From positions 2,697,128 through 2,748,754 of the forward strand of contig NZ_GG657738.1 in assembly GCF_000158815.1 (NCBI RefSeq): a stretch of 51,627 nucleotides of DNA, read 5' to 3'. The first letter of the stretch is position 1. Every line of letters begins with the position of its first letter. The position numbers and the translations under genes were made by a program. Shown piece after piece: positions 1 to 8,393 of this stretch. The notes under the pieces are model-generated. The model worked only from the letters and a program-made list of their open reading frames with translations. It was not told where the DNA came from and did not search any database. Source of the DNA: Micromonospora sp. ATCC 39149. Lineage in GTDB: Bacteria > Actinomycetota > Actinomycetes > Mycobacteriales > Micromonosporaceae.

Positions 1-2
1 CG

Positions 3-902
3 TTCGGCAACTGGCACGTGGAGACCACGGACGTGACGCTCCAGCTACGGGTGACCAAGTCCGGGGAGGCGCAGGTGCACCGGGCCGTCGCCGCCCGGCC
101 GGCCGCCGAGCCAGGCGGGCACGACCGGGCCAAGGAGTGGCTGCTGGACCCGGGCGACGAGATCTTCACCGAGATCGGCGGCTCGGCGGCGAAACGCCGG
201 CAGGTGGACGCGTTCCTGCGGGCGCTGGCGGCGACCCTGCCGGACGACCTCACCGGGCCGCTGCGGGTGGTCGACCTGGGCTGTGGCAACGCGTACCTGA
301 CCTTCGCCGCGTACCGGTACCTGTCCCAGCGGGGCCTTCAGGTACAGCTGGTCGGCGTCGACGTGCGGGAGGACCAGCGGCAGCGCAACACCGAGCTGGC
401 CGGGCGGCTGGGCTGGACCGACCGGGTGACCTTCGTGGCCGGCACCATCGCCGACGCGGTGGTCGACCCCGCTCCCGACCTGGTGCTGGCCCTGCACGCG
501 TGCGACACCGCCACCGACGAGGCCCTGGCCCGGGCGGTGCGCTGGGACGCCCGCTGGGTGCTCGCTGCGCCGTGCTGCCACCACGACCTCGCCGCCCAGC
601 TACGCGCCCGGCCGACCCCGGCCCCGTACGACCTGCTGACCCGGCAGGGCATCCTGCGTGAGCGCTTCGCGGACGTGCTGACCGACTCGCTGCGGGCGGC
701 GCTGCTGCGGCTGCACGGGTATCGGACCGAGGTGGTCGAGTTCGTCGACTCCCGGCACACACCCCGGAACCTGCTGATCCGGGCGCGCCGGGCAGGTGGC
801 CCGCCGACGGCCGAGCAGCGGGCGGACTACCGGGCGCTGGTCGACCAGTGGCAGGTCACCCCGCGCCTGGAGACGCTGCTCGCCGCGCCCCCGACCGGCT
901 GA
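3..902 (+). CDS. class I SAM-dependent methyltransferase, 5'-truncated at window edge
   Basis: The reading frame is already open at base 3 and reads FGNWH before the first GTG at 18, so the gene very probably begins outside the window. Visible protein: a short N-terminal extension, then a Rossmann methyltransferase core with the SAM-binding motif VVDLGCGNAYLTF (about residues 87-99 counted from the GTG), an acidic loop GVDVRED, and a later ALHACDTATDEAL...CCHHDL block. That block is typical of the Methyltransf_32-type family (similar to GSTCD and rRNA/protein methyltransferase-like proteins). The substrate cannot be told from sequence. It ends with TGA at 900-902. It stands alone here; the next gene is convergent. 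Family assignment is firm, role unknown. Confidence 0.85.
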   Translation, partial: FGNWHVETTDVTLQLRVTKSGEAQVHRAVAARPAAEPGGHDRAKEWLLDPGDEIFTEIGGSAAKRRQVDAFLRALAATLPDDLTGPLRVVDLGCGNAYLTFAAYRYLSQRGLQVQLVGVDVREDQRQRNTELAGRLGWTDRVTFVAGTIADAVVDPAPDLVLALHACDTATDEALARAVRWDARWVLAAPCCHHDLAAQLRARPTPAPYDLLTRQGILRERFADVLTDSLRAALLRLHGYRTEVVEFVDSRHTPRNLLIRARRAGGPPTAEQRADYRALVDQWQVTPRLETLLAAPPTG

Positions 903-944
903 CCCGCCCCGGCCATCGCCGCGCCGGTCCCTGCACCGGCCCGG

Positions 945-1019
945 TCGGCGCTGCCCCGGTCGGAGCCGGGTCGCCCAGCATCGGCCCACTCGGCGCTGCC
1001 CGGCTCGGTGCCGGGTCAC
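945..1019. repeat. imperfect direct repeat between convergent genes
   Basis: Two ~30-bp units beginning TCGGCGCTGCCC (about 945-974 and 990-1019) are related by a few substitutions. They fill the gap between the methyltransferase stop and the stop of the convergent small membrane protein. Probably degenerate low-complexity GC sequence; no function is evident. Confidence 0.4.
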
Positions 1020-1033
1020 ACGCGGCGGGTCGC

Positions 1034-1495
1034 TCAGCGGCGACGGTCGCCGTTGCCGCCCCGGTCCCGTCCCGGGGCCCGCTCGTTGCCGCCGCTCCGG
1101 TCGAACAGCGTGACCCGGTCCCCCCGCCCCCGGCCGGCGGGGCGCTCGGCGTTTGACGTGACCGTCGGGAACGGCACCACCTTGGCCGGGGTCTGCGCGT
1201 TTCCGGCGGCGGCGAAGGCGTTCCAGGAGATGTCGACCAACTGCCGCTTGAGCTCGGCGTGCCGCACCGCCGCGTTGCGTTGCAGGGCCAGCCGCGCGCC
1301 GAGCACCACGCCGACCAGCGTCGTGGTGGTCGCGCCCGTGGCGGCGAGGACGTGCGCTCCGGTGACCCGAGCGGAGCCGAGCACCAGGACCAGGAGCCAG
1401 CCCCAGAAGCCGGCGGCGAGGACGCCGGCCTTGGTCACGAAGAAGAGACTGACCGCACCCGGGCAGTACGGCACCGGACGTCTCGGCTCGGTCAT
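1034..1495 (-). CDS. small membrane protein, two predicted TM helices, unknown function
   Basis: 153 aa from the ATG at 1495, chosen because AGGAG lies about five bases upstream; another in-frame ATG at 1507 lacks such a site. Two hydrophobic stretches are visible (around VSLFFVTKAGVLAAGFWGWL and a second ending TLVGVVLGARLAL), followed by a charged cytoplasmic-looking segment (AELKRQLVDISWNAF) and a low-complexity Arg/Gly-rich tail. I do not recognise a family. It is transcribed away from the XRE regulator at 1780, so the shared 284-bp upstream region with its perfect palindrome (1606-1621) could control both. Confidence 0.6.
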   Translation of the reverse strand: MTEPRRPVPYCPGAVSLFFVTKAGVLAAGFWGWLLVLVLGSARVTGAHVLAATGATTTTLVGVVLGARLALQRNAAVRHAELKRQLVDISWNAFAAAGNAQTPAKVVPFPTVTSNAERPAGRGRGDRVTLFDRSGGNERAPGRDRGGNGDRRR

Positions 1496-1605
1496 GTTGC
1501 TCCTCATCGCGCGTTCGGCGGGTGCGGACGGCCACGGACGGTGGGCGGACGAGCATCGAGCTTAGTTGACGTACGGCAACCACCCGCAGCCCCGATACCC
1601 TTCCC

Positions 1606-1621
1606 GTGGGAACGTTCCCAC
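1606..1621. promoter_or_regulatory. perfect 16-bp palindrome, LacI/CebR-type operator candidate
   Basis: GTGGGAACGTTCCCAC is a perfect inverted repeat with a central CG. Its core TGGGAACGTTCCCA differs from the known Streptomyces CebR box (TGGGAGCGCTCCCA) only at the central pair of symmetrical positions, so it looks like a LacI-family operator. It lies between the divergent genes at 1495 (minus) and 1780 (plus). No LacI gene adjoins it; the nearest in the window is about 29 kb away. Confidence 0.55.
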
Positions 1622-1703
1622 TCGACGGGAAAGAACGTGAGCCATATTCGCAGGTGGCCGGCCCGAGACTGCGCCGATCGGGACGAACGGGGCGGGTGGG
1701 CGC

Positions 1704-1731
1704 TTGCTTCCGCCGCCGGTGGTACTACCCT
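1704..1731 (+). promoter_or_regulatory. candidate sigma-70-type promoter for the XRE regulator
   Basis: TTGCTT (1704-1709), a 16-bp spacer, then TACCCT (1726-1731) match the -35/TANNNT pattern of actinobacterial housekeeping promoters. Transcription would begin near 1738, and the 5' end of the transcript would contain a short hairpin (1735-1742 paired with 1748-1755) just ahead of the ribosome binding site at 1761-1768. Confidence 0.45.
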
Positions 1732-1779
1732 CATGGAGCACCGTCCGGGTGCTCCGGCCGGAAGGAAGACCGCGCAGGG

Positions 1780-2196
1780 ATGGCTTCGCCCGAGGTTTCG
1801 CCACAGATGGCGTTCGCGCGCTTCGTCCGACGTGCCATCGACGACGCCCGCGAGGAACGGGGCTGGACCGTCAGCGACCTGGCATCGCACACCGGGGTGG
1901 GTCGGTCCACCGTCTTCCGCTGGCTCGCCGGCGACTGGCAGGACTACCCCGAGCTCGCGAAGGTGCGCGGCTTCTGCGCGGCGCTCGAACTGCCGGTGGC
2001 GGCGGCCTTCCGGGCCCTGGGGCTGCCCGACTCGGGGCCCGTCCCGCGTCGGCGTGGCGACGAGGGGCAGGTCGAGGCCGACGTACGGGTCATCCTCCAG
2101 CGGCTCGCCGACCCGGCCGTGCCGGCCGAGGAGAAGCACCACATACGCGACCTGCTCCGTTACCTGGCCCGCCGCCCGATCCGCCGCGCCGGCTGA
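1780..2196 (+). CDS. XRE-family helix-turn-helix transcriptional regulator
   Basis: 138 aa from ATG 1780, with a purine-rich GAAGGAAG 11 bases upstream. The upstream in-frame sequence from 1606 reads as non-coding. Residues about 10-75 form an HTH_3/XRE DNA-binding domain (FARFVRRAIDDAREERGWTV, then the recognition region HTGVGRSTVFRWLAG). The C-terminal half is a helical segment with AAFRALGLPDSG, often seen in actinobacterial XRE proteins of unknown target. The start could also be the ATG at 1807. It probably regulates its own promoter or the divergent small membrane protein. Target unknown. Confidence 0.8.
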   Translation: MASPEVSPQMAFARFVRRAIDDAREERGWTVSDLASHTGVGRSTVFRWLAGDWQDYPELAKVRGFCAALELPVAAAFRALGLPDSGPVPRRRGDEGQVEADVRVILQRLADPAVPAEEKHHIRDLLRYLARRPIRRAG

Positions 2197-2261
2197 CCGC
2201 CCCGGCCCCCTGTTCCGGCCGACCACCCCGGCTTGCTGTCCCGGCGGGCGGCGCGGCAGGG

Positions 2262-3218
2262 TCAGGGCACGGTCAGGGTGAACTCGGCCGTCCGCACCAC
2301 GCCCGCCACCTGGAAGTCGAGGTAGAGCCGGTAGCGACCCGGCCCCGGCACGGTCACCTGGAAGCTGACCCCCGCCGTGGCCGGCCCCGCCTCCGGGTGC
2401 ACGTGCAGGTAACCCAGGTCGCCCTCGCGCAACGCCACCAGGTGCCCATACGCGCCCAGGTAGCGCTCCAGCGTCGGGGCGGTGCCATCGGCGGCGCGCA
2501 CCTCGAACCGCAGCGGCCGGGTCACGCCGACCCCGGGCTCGCCCGACCAGCTCACCGCGAAGCCGCCCACCGTGGCGGTGCGGGCCGCCGCCGGCAGCGG
2601 TCGGGGCGCGTACCGACCCGGGACGGCCAGGTCGGTGCCCAATGTCCGGGCGCTCTGCCCGCCGTCGTCAGTGACCAGCGTGAAGTCGGCGTACGCCCGC
2701 CAGACGCCCGGCTCCGGCAGGGTGAGCGGGACAGTCCAGGTGCCGTCCGTCGCCATCGTCGGGTGCAGGTGCTGGTACCCGGTGAGGTCCCGGCGGACCA
2801 CGATCAGGTGCATCGGCTTGTCGTGCACGACCGCGAACCGGGTCACCGGCCGGCCCTGTGCGTCCCGCACCTGAAATCGGAACTCGCCGGCCCGGCCAGC
2901 GGCGAAGTCGGCCGACAGCGGGGCCAGCGTCCAGCCCCCGGAGCTGACCGCGAGGCCGCCGACGTCCGTCCCGTCGCCCCCGTCCGCGGTGCCGCCGTGG
3001 TCGTGCGCCCCTACGCCCGGCGCGTGGGTGTGGTCCGCGCCGGCCGGGGTCAGCGCGTACCCGTCGGCCGCCGGGGGCGGGTTGAGCCGCCCGAGGCCGA
3101 ACCCGAGCAGCACCGCGAGCACCAGCCCGCCGACCACCAGCGCGAGCCGCAACGTGCCCCGGTCGACCAGCACCCCTGGCCGCTGCGGCTCCCCGGCGTC
3201 GGGTCGCTGATCGGTCAT
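2262..3218 (-). CDS. His-rich membrane-anchored extracytoplasmic protein
   Basis: 318 aa. A short cytoplasmic N-terminus is followed by one TM helix (about residues 24-44, LALVVGGLVLAVLLGFGLG) and an extracellular region. The linker is rich in His (DHTHAPGVGAHDHGG), and two beta-rich repeats each carry a histidine cluster: YQHLHP and YLHVHPE. The repeats also share a ...PGPGRYRLYLDF/PGVWRAYADFTL segment, so the protein looks like an internal duplication. Clustered His suggests copper or other metal handling, but I do not assign a named family. It stands alone, with a 54-bp palindromic repeat (3307-3360) upstream and RecQ further upstream on the same strand. Confidence 0.75.
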   Translation of the reverse strand: MTDQRPDAGEPQRPGVLVDRGTLRLALVVGGLVLAVLLGFGLGRLNPPPAADGYALTPAGADHTHAPGVGAHDHGGTADGGDGTDVGGLAVSSGGWTLAPLSADFAAGRAGEFRFQVRDAQGRPVTRFAVVHDKPMHLIVVRRDLTGYQHLHPTMATDGTWTVPLTLPEPGVWRAYADFTLVTDDGGQSARTLGTDLAVPGRYAPRPLPAAARTATVGGFAVSWSGEPGVGVTRPLRFEVRAADGTAPTLERYLGAYGHLVALREGDLGYLHVHPEAGPATAGVSFQVTVPGPGRYRLYLDFQVAGVVRTAEFTLTVP

Positions 3219-3306
3219 GGGCCCACGGTACCGCCGAGCCCGGCCGGGCCTGGCCAGCGGCTGCGCGGCGTGGCACCGATCGCAATCCGCCCCGCCTGGG
3301 AACTTT

Positions 3307-3360
3307 GTCAGCAGGGGCCCCCTGTTAACGCATTCTGTTGTACAAGGGGCCCCTGCTAAC
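3307..3360. repeat. 54-bp palindromic repeat, copy A
   Basis: Read on the minus strand it begins GTTAGCAGGGGCCCC, has the central GCGTTAACA and ends CCCCTGCTGAC. It aligns without gaps over 54 positions to copy B at 26724. Each half contains GGGGCCC, and the two ends are inverted repeats of each other. It lies downstream of recQ (minus strand), with the GTTAG end facing the recQ stop. Confidence 0.8.
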
Positions 3361-3393
3361 GCGCGGCGGCGGCCGAACGGCGGGCGCGACGGG

Positions 3394-5571
3394 TCAGCCG
3401 GCGACGGCCAGGGCCAGGGGAAGCACGTCGGGTACGCCGGCCCGGCGCAGCAGCCGGGTCACCATGGTCAGCGTCCAGCCCGTGTCGACCAGGTCGTCGA
3501 CGAGCAGCACCGGGCCATCCAGCCCGGCGAGCGCGCCGGCCAGCCCGTCCGGCACGGCGAAGGCGTCGTGCAGCGCGCGTACCCGCTGGGCGCTGTTGCC
3601 GCGCGGGCCGTCCGCGCCGTCGGGCCCGGCGGGTACCACCTGGCCGAGCAGCGGCAGCCGCCCCACCGCGGCGATTCGCTCCGCGAGCGAGCCGACCAGT
3701 TCCGGCCGCCGCCGGGAGCCGACCGCGACCACGCCGACCGGGCGGCGCGGCCACGGGTCGTCGCCGTGGGCCCATGCCTTGAGCACCTCGACGACCGCGC
3801 CGGCCACGTCGTCGGGGACCGGCCGGTCCGCCGCGCCGGGGCCGACCAGCTCGCGCAGCCGGCCGCCCCAGCCCAGGTCCGACAGCCGCCCCACGGCCCG
3901 ACCGGTTAGGGCCTGCTCCGTCGGGGGAATCCGGCCCTTGAGGGGTACGCCCACCGCGTCCAGCCCGGTGGGCCACAGCCTCTTCGGCGCGATCTCCACG
4001 CCGGGGCGGCCGAGGAAGCCCTGCGCGGCGCCCAGCGCCGGCCCGGACACCTCTGCGGTGAACATCGGAGCGGCGCACCGGTCACACCGGCCGCAGTCGT
4101 CCGCCCCGACGTCGTCGAGGCACTCCCGCAGGTACCGCATGCGGCAGCCGGGCGTGGTCGCGTACTCCCGCATGGCCTGCTGCTCGGCGGTGCGCGCCTG
4201 GGCGACGCGGCGCAACCGGGCCTCGTCGTAGACCCAGGGCTCGCCCGTGGCGAGCCAGCCGCCGCGCACCCGGCGGACCGCGCCGTCCACGTCGAGCACC
4301 TTGAGCATCAGTTCGAGGCGGGCCCGGCGCAGGTCGACGATCGGCTCCAGGGCCTGTGTCGACAGCGGCCGGTCGGTACGCAGGGCGGCCAGCACCGCGC
4401 GCACCTGCTCCTCGGGCGGGAACGCGAGCGAGGCGAAGTACCGCCAGATGGCCGCGTCCTCGACGCCGGGCAGCAGCAGCACCTCGGCGTGCTCGACGGC
4501 GCGGCCGGCGCGGCCGACCTGCTGGTAGTACGCGATCGGCGACGGTGGCGCGCCGAGGTGCACCACGAAACCGAGGTCGGGCTTGTCGAAGCCCATGCCG
4601 AGCGCACTCGTCGCGACCAGCGCCTTGATCTTGTTGTCGAGCAGGTCCTGCTCGGCGGCCCGCCGGTCGGCGTCCTCGGCCTGCCCCGTGTACGAGGCGA
4701 CCGGGTACCCCCGGGAGCGCAGGAACTCGGCCGTCTCCCCGGCCGCCGCCACGGTCAGCGTGTAGACGATCCCGGAGCCGGGGAGCCGGTCCAGGTGGTC
4801 GGCGAGCCAGCCGAGCCGGTGCGCGGGGCTGGGCAGGTCGAGCACCCCCAGGCGCAGGGACTCCCGGTCCAGGGTCCCGCGCAGCACGAGGGCGTCGCCG
4901 AGCTGCTCGGCGACGTCGGCGGTGACCCGGGCGTTCGCGGTGGCCGTGGTGGCGAGCACCGGCGTACGCTCCGGCAGGTTGCCGAGGAACGTGCGCAGCC
5001 GCCGGTAGTCGGGCCGGAAGTCGTGCCCCCAGTCGGATACGCAGTGCGCCTCGTCGACGACCAGCAGCCCGGTGGTCGCGGCCAGCCTCGGCAGCACGGC
5101 GTCCCGGAAGTCCGGGTTGTTGAGCCGCTCCGGGCTGATCAGCAGGACGTCCACCGCGCCGTCGTGGATCTCGGCGGTGATCGCGTCCCACTCGTCGAGG
5201 TTGGCCGAGTTGATGGTGCGGGCCCGGATACCGGCGCGGGCGGCGGACTCGACCTGGTTACGCATGAGCGCCAGCAGCGGCGACACGATCACCGTCGGAC
5301 CGGCGTCGGCGGGGCCACCGAGCGCGCCGCGCGCGCCCCGCTCGTCGTGTCCGCCCTGCTCGTCGCGGTCCCGCAGCAGCGCGGTGGCCACGAAGTAGAC
5401 CGCCGACTTGCCCCACCCGGTGCGCTGCACGCAGAGCACCCGACGCCGGTCGACCACCAGCGCCTCGATGGCCCGCCACTGGTCCTCCCGCAGCCGGGCG
5501 TGGTCGCCGGCCAGCCGACGCAGCACCGCCTCGGCCCGCTCCCGTACCGCCACCCGCCCCTGCTGATCCAC
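3394..5571 (-). CDS. RecQ-family ATP-dependent DNA helicase with C-terminal ComF-like phosphoribosyltransferase domain
   Basis: 725 aa, GTG start at 5571. Superfamily 2 helicase motifs in order: Q-motif-like LREDQWRAIEAL, Walker A TGWGKS, the DEAH box VVDEAHCVSDWGHDFRP typical of RecQ, motif III TTATA, and motif VI QQVGRAGRA. A Cys cluster (CRMRYLRECLDD...CGRCDRC) forms the RecQ zinc site. The last ~120 residues are not an HRDC domain: they read VGVVAVGSRRRPELVGSLAERIA...NSAQRVRALHDAF...VLLVDDLVDTGWT, a type I phosphoribosyltransferase with the PRPP loop, closest in pattern to ComF. The enzyme should unwind DNA 3'-5'; the role of the fused domain is unknown. It lies 38 bp after the last transporter gene on the same strand and may be co-transcribed. 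Confidence 0.9.
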   Translation of the reverse strand: MDQQGRVAVRERAEAVLRRLAGDHARLREDQWRAIEALVVDRRRVLCVQRTGWGKSAVYFVATALLRDRDEQGGHDERGARGALGGPADAGPTVIVSPLLALMRNQVESAARAGIRARTINSANLDEWDAITAEIHDGAVDVLLISPERLNNPDFRDAVLPRLAATTGLLVVDEAHCVSDWGHDFRPDYRRLRTFLGNLPERTPVLATTATANARVTADVAEQLGDALVLRGTLDRESLRLGVLDLPSPAHRLGWLADHLDRLPGSGIVYTLTVAAAGETAEFLRSRGYPVASYTGQAEDADRRAAEQDLLDNKIKALVATSALGMGFDKPDLGFVVHLGAPPSPIAYYQQVGRAGRAVEHAEVLLLPGVEDAAIWRYFASLAFPPEEQVRAVLAALRTDRPLSTQALEPIVDLRRARLELMLKVLDVDGAVRRVRGGWLATGEPWVYDEARLRRVAQARTAEQQAMREYATTPGCRMRYLRECLDDVGADDCGRCDRCAAPMFTAEVSGPALGAAQGFLGRPGVEIAPKRLWPTGLDAVGVPLKGRIPPTEQALTGRAVGRLSDLGWGGRLRELVGPGAADRPVPDDVAGAVVEVLKAWAHGDDPWPRRPVGVVAVGSRRRPELVGSLAERIAAVGRLPLLGQVVPAGPDGADGPRGNSAQRVRALHDAFAVPDGLAGALAGLDGPVLLVDDLVDTGWTLTMVTRLLRRAGVPDVLPLALAVAG

Positions 5572-5609
5572 CCACCATTCCTACCAGCACCCCGCCCCCG
5601 CCGTGTCGA

Positions 5610-6725
5610 TCAAGAGGTCCGGCGGGTGGGGAGGAGGCGGGCCAGGGGGGTGAGGCGGGAGCGCAGGCTGGCCAGGCCGCCGGGGAAGAAGTAGACGGCC
5701 AGGATGAAGACCGTGCCGAGGACGAACAGGGGCTGGGACAGGGGCCGGCTCAGGAACGCCGGCAGGGACTCCACGGCGTCGCTGGCACCGAACGCGGTGA
5801 GACGGTGGTCCAGGTACGTGTAGAGGACGCCACCCAGCACCGGGCCCCAGCGGGTGCCGGGGCCGCCGAGCACCACCATGACCAGCAGCGACAGGGTCAG
5901 CTCGCTGGAGGTGATGTGCGGGGACGCGCCGCCGACGATCAGGCAGTAGACCACTCCCCCGCCCGCCGCCAGCCCGCCGGCCAGCGTGAACGCGACCAGC
6001 TTGAACCGGTACGGGTCGAGCCCGAGCACCCCGACGCGCCGCTCGTCGTCGCGCAGCCCGGCGAGCACCCGCCCGGTCGGCGACCCGGACACCCGGTGCA
6101 CCACGAGGACCACCAGGGTCAGGTACGCCAGCGCCAGCCAGTACAGGTTTACCGTGTTGGCCACCCCCACCAGCCCGGCGGGCAGCCCGGACACGTCCAG
6201 CGGCAGTCCCTCCTCGCCGCCGGTCAGCCCGCCGAAGTCCCGGGCCACCAGGATCGCCCCGACCTGCGCGAAGGCCAGGGTGACCATGGCGAACGCGATC
6301 CCGGCGGTGCGCAGCGCCACCGCGCCGAGCAGCCCGGCCAGGATCGTCCCGCCGGTGATCGTGAGCAGCGCGGCCTGCCACAGCGGCAGTCCGGCCCGGG
6401 TGACCAGGATGTCGGTGCCGTACACGCCGGCGGCGAAATAGAGGGCGTGCCCGAAGGAGAGCATCCCGGTGCGGCCGAACAGCAGGTCGTAGCCGGCGGC
6501 CAGGCCGCCGAAGACGAGGCAGACGGCGAGCAGTTGCAGGGTACCGGGCGAGTTCAGCGGCCCCTCGAAGATCCCGGGCAGTTCCAGGGTCGAGTACGGC
6601 AGGACCGCCGCCACCGCCAGCGCCGCCAGCGGCAGGTACGGCCGCAGCCCGTGCCAGCCCCGCCGGTGCGGCGTCAGCTCGTCCGGCACCCGCGCCGCCG
6701 GGGCCTCGACCATCGAGTCGGTCAT
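5610..6725 (-). CDS. branched-chain amino acid-type ABC transporter permease (LivM-like)
   Basis: 371 aa integral membrane protein with about nine hydrophobic segments and the LivM/BPD_transp_2 pattern (GGLAAGYDLLFGRTGMLSFGHALYFAAGVYG near the N-terminus, then LAGLRDDERRVGVLGLDPYRFKL, the cytoplasmic loop that contacts the ATPase). The last third has VVLGGPGTRWGPVLGG, also characteristic. The start ATG at 6725 overlaps the stop of the upstream permease (ATGA), so translation is probably coupled. It is the final gene of the five-gene importer operon. The substrate is not predictable beyond hydrophobic amino acids or related small molecules. Confidence 0.9.
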   Translation of the reverse strand: MTDSMVEAPAARVPDELTPHRRGWHGLRPYLPLAALAVAAVLPYSTLELPGIFEGPLNSPGTLQLLAVCLVFGGLAAGYDLLFGRTGMLSFGHALYFAAGVYGTDILVTRAGLPLWQAALLTITGGTILAGLLGAVALRTAGIAFAMVTLAFAQVGAILVARDFGGLTGGEEGLPLDVSGLPAGLVGVANTVNLYWLALAYLTLVVLVVHRVSGSPTGRVLAGLRDDERRVGVLGLDPYRFKLVAFTLAGGLAAGGGVVYCLIVGGASPHITSSELTLSLLVMVVLGGPGTRWGPVLGGVLYTYLDHRLTAFGASDAVESLPAFLSRPLSQPLFVLGTVFILAVYFFPGGLASLRSRLTPLARLLPTRRTS

Positions 6726-7612
6726 GCGTGAGCCACCTTTCCGGCGATGCCCTGGGGGCGCAGCAGCAGCACCACGGCCAGCAGCGCGACGACGCACAGG
6801 TCGCCGACGCCGGACGCGCCGTAGTAGTTGACGAACTGTTGCAGCAGGCCGACGGCGACCGCCGCGTACGCGGAGCCGATTACGGAGCCCATGCCGCCGA
6901 TCACCACCACGATGAAGGCGAAGATCAGCAGCGAGCCGCCCTGGCCGGGCGAGACGGTGCCGAAGTAGACGCCCCCGAGCGCCCCGGCCAGCGCGGCGGC
7001 GGCCCCGCCGATCGCGAAGACCAGGGTGAACGCCTTGCGCACGTCGATGCCCAGCGCGGTGACCATCTCGCGGTTCTCCACGCCGGCCCGGATGATCAGC
7101 CCGTACCGGGTCCAGCGCAGGAACGCCAGCAGCGCGCCCAGCACCACGGCCGCGGCGACGATCAGCAGCAGCCCGCCGTTGGGCACCTGCGCGCCGAGGA
7201 TCCCGGTGACCCCCCGCGACCACTGCGGACGGGGGAACGGCCGGGCGTCCGCGCCCCAGGTGGCCTGGAGCAGCGCCACCCCGGCCAGCGACAGGCCGAC
7301 GGTGACCAGCACCTGCTCGATGGTGCGCGAGTACAGCGGCCGGATCAGCACCAGCTCGACCAGCACCGCGACGAGGGTGCCGGCGGCCACCCCGAAGGCG
7401 ACCGCGAGCACGAAGCCGAGCCCCTCCGGGCCGGCCCCGGGCAGGTTGCCCGCCGCCCACCACGTCCCGTACGCGCCGACGCCGAGGAACAGGCCGTGGG
7501 CGAAGTTCAGCACGTCGGCGAGGCCGAAGACCAGCGACAGCCCGGACGCGACGAGAAAGTACAGCGCCGCCAGGCCGAGCCCGGTCAGCGCCAGCAGGAC
7601 GATCGTGTTCAC
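6722..7612 (-). CDS. branched-chain amino acid-type ABC transporter permease (LivH-like)
   Basis: 296 aa with about eight TM segments. Diagnostic LivH features are GLSLVFGLADVLNFAHGLFLGVGAYG at residues about 25-50, the EVxR-type loop RAGVENREMVTALGIDVRKAFTLVFAIGGAAAALAGALGG, and IVVVIGGMGSVIGS near the C-terminus. The GTG start at 7612 overlaps the stop of the upstream ATPase gene (GTGA), and its own stop overlaps the start of the LivM-like gene. It pairs with LivM to form the translocation pore. Confidence 0.9.
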   Translation of the reverse strand: MNTIVLLALTGLGLAALYFLVASGLSLVFGLADVLNFAHGLFLGVGAYGTWWAAGNLPGAGPEGLGFVLAVAFGVAAGTLVAVLVELVLIRPLYSRTIEQVLVTVGLSLAGVALLQATWGADARPFPRPQWSRGVTGILGAQVPNGGLLLIVAAAVVLGALLAFLRWTRYGLIIRAGVENREMVTALGIDVRKAFTLVFAIGGAAAALAGALGGVYFGTVSPGQGGSLLIFAFIVVVIGGMGSVIGSAYAAVAVGLLQQFVNYYGASGVGDLCVVALLAVVLLLRPQGIAGKVAHA

Positions 7613-8337
7613 GCGCGCACCTCCGGGGAGCCCACGCCCAGCAGGGACCGGGTCAGCTCCGCCGAGCCCAGCAGCTCGCCCGCGCCACCGGCCCAGGCGA
7701 CCCGGCCGGCGGAGAGCACCACCGCGTCGGTGGCGAGCCGGCGGACCACGGCGAGGTTCTGCTCGACCAGCAGCACCGGCACCGACTCCGCGACCCGCTC
7801 CAGCACCTCGGCCACCTCGGTCACCACCTTCGGCGCCAACCCCTTGGTCGGCTCGTCGACCAGCAGCAGCCGGTTGTCGTTGAGCAGCACCCGGCCGATG
7901 GCGAGCATCTGCTGCTGCCCGCCGGAGAGCGAGCCGGCCCGTTGCCGTCCGCGCCGGTCCAGCTCCGGGAAGAGCGCGAAGACCCGGTCGTACGCCGGGG
8001 TGGTGCCCCGCCGCTCGGCGAGCCGCAGGTTCTCGGCGACGGTGAGCCCGGCGAACACGTCCCGGTCCTCCGGCACGTAGCCGAGCCCGTCGCGGACCAG
8101 CCGGTGGGTGGGGCGGTCGAGCAGGTCCCGCCCGCCCATCCGCACGGTGCCGCGCGCCTCGCCGCCCCGGGGCGTCAGGCCCAGGACGGCGCGCAGGCTG
8201 GTGGTCTTGCCGACGCCGTTGCGCCCGAGCAGCACGGTCACGCCGGTCGGCGCGACGGTGAACGACACCCCCTGGAGGATGTGCAGCCCGGCGATGCGCA
8301 CCGACAGGTCCTCCACCGACAGGATCGGTTCCGTCAC
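7609..8337 (-). CDS. ABC transporter ATP-binding protein (LivF-like)
   Basis: 242 aa from GTG 8337, chosen because AAGGCGGC lies just upstream. The longer open frame runs into the preceding gene. Walker A is GRNGVGKTT, the signature is LSGGQQQMLAIGRVLL, Walker B is LLLVDEPTKGLAP, and the H-loop region is VLLVEQNLAVVRRL. The short length and the PEDRDVFAGLTVAENL stretch are typical of LivF. It powers the two adjacent permeases together with the LivG-like subunit encoded immediately upstream. Confidence 0.9.
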   Translation of the reverse strand: MTEPILSVEDLSVRIAGLHILQGVSFTVAPTGVTVLLGRNGVGKTTSLRAVLGLTPRGGEARGTVRMGGRDLLDRPTHRLVRDGLGYVPEDRDVFAGLTVAENLRLAERRGTTPAYDRVFALFPELDRRGRQRAGSLSGGQQQMLAIGRVLLNDNRLLLVDEPTKGLAPKVVTEVAEVLERVAESVPVLLVEQNLAVVRRLATDAVVLSAGRVAWAGGAGELLGSAELTRSLLGVGSPEVRA

Positions 8338-8393
8338 AGCGCCGCCTTGCGTTCGCGACTGCGGGGCTCGCAAACCCGGCTCATTCCTCGCGC

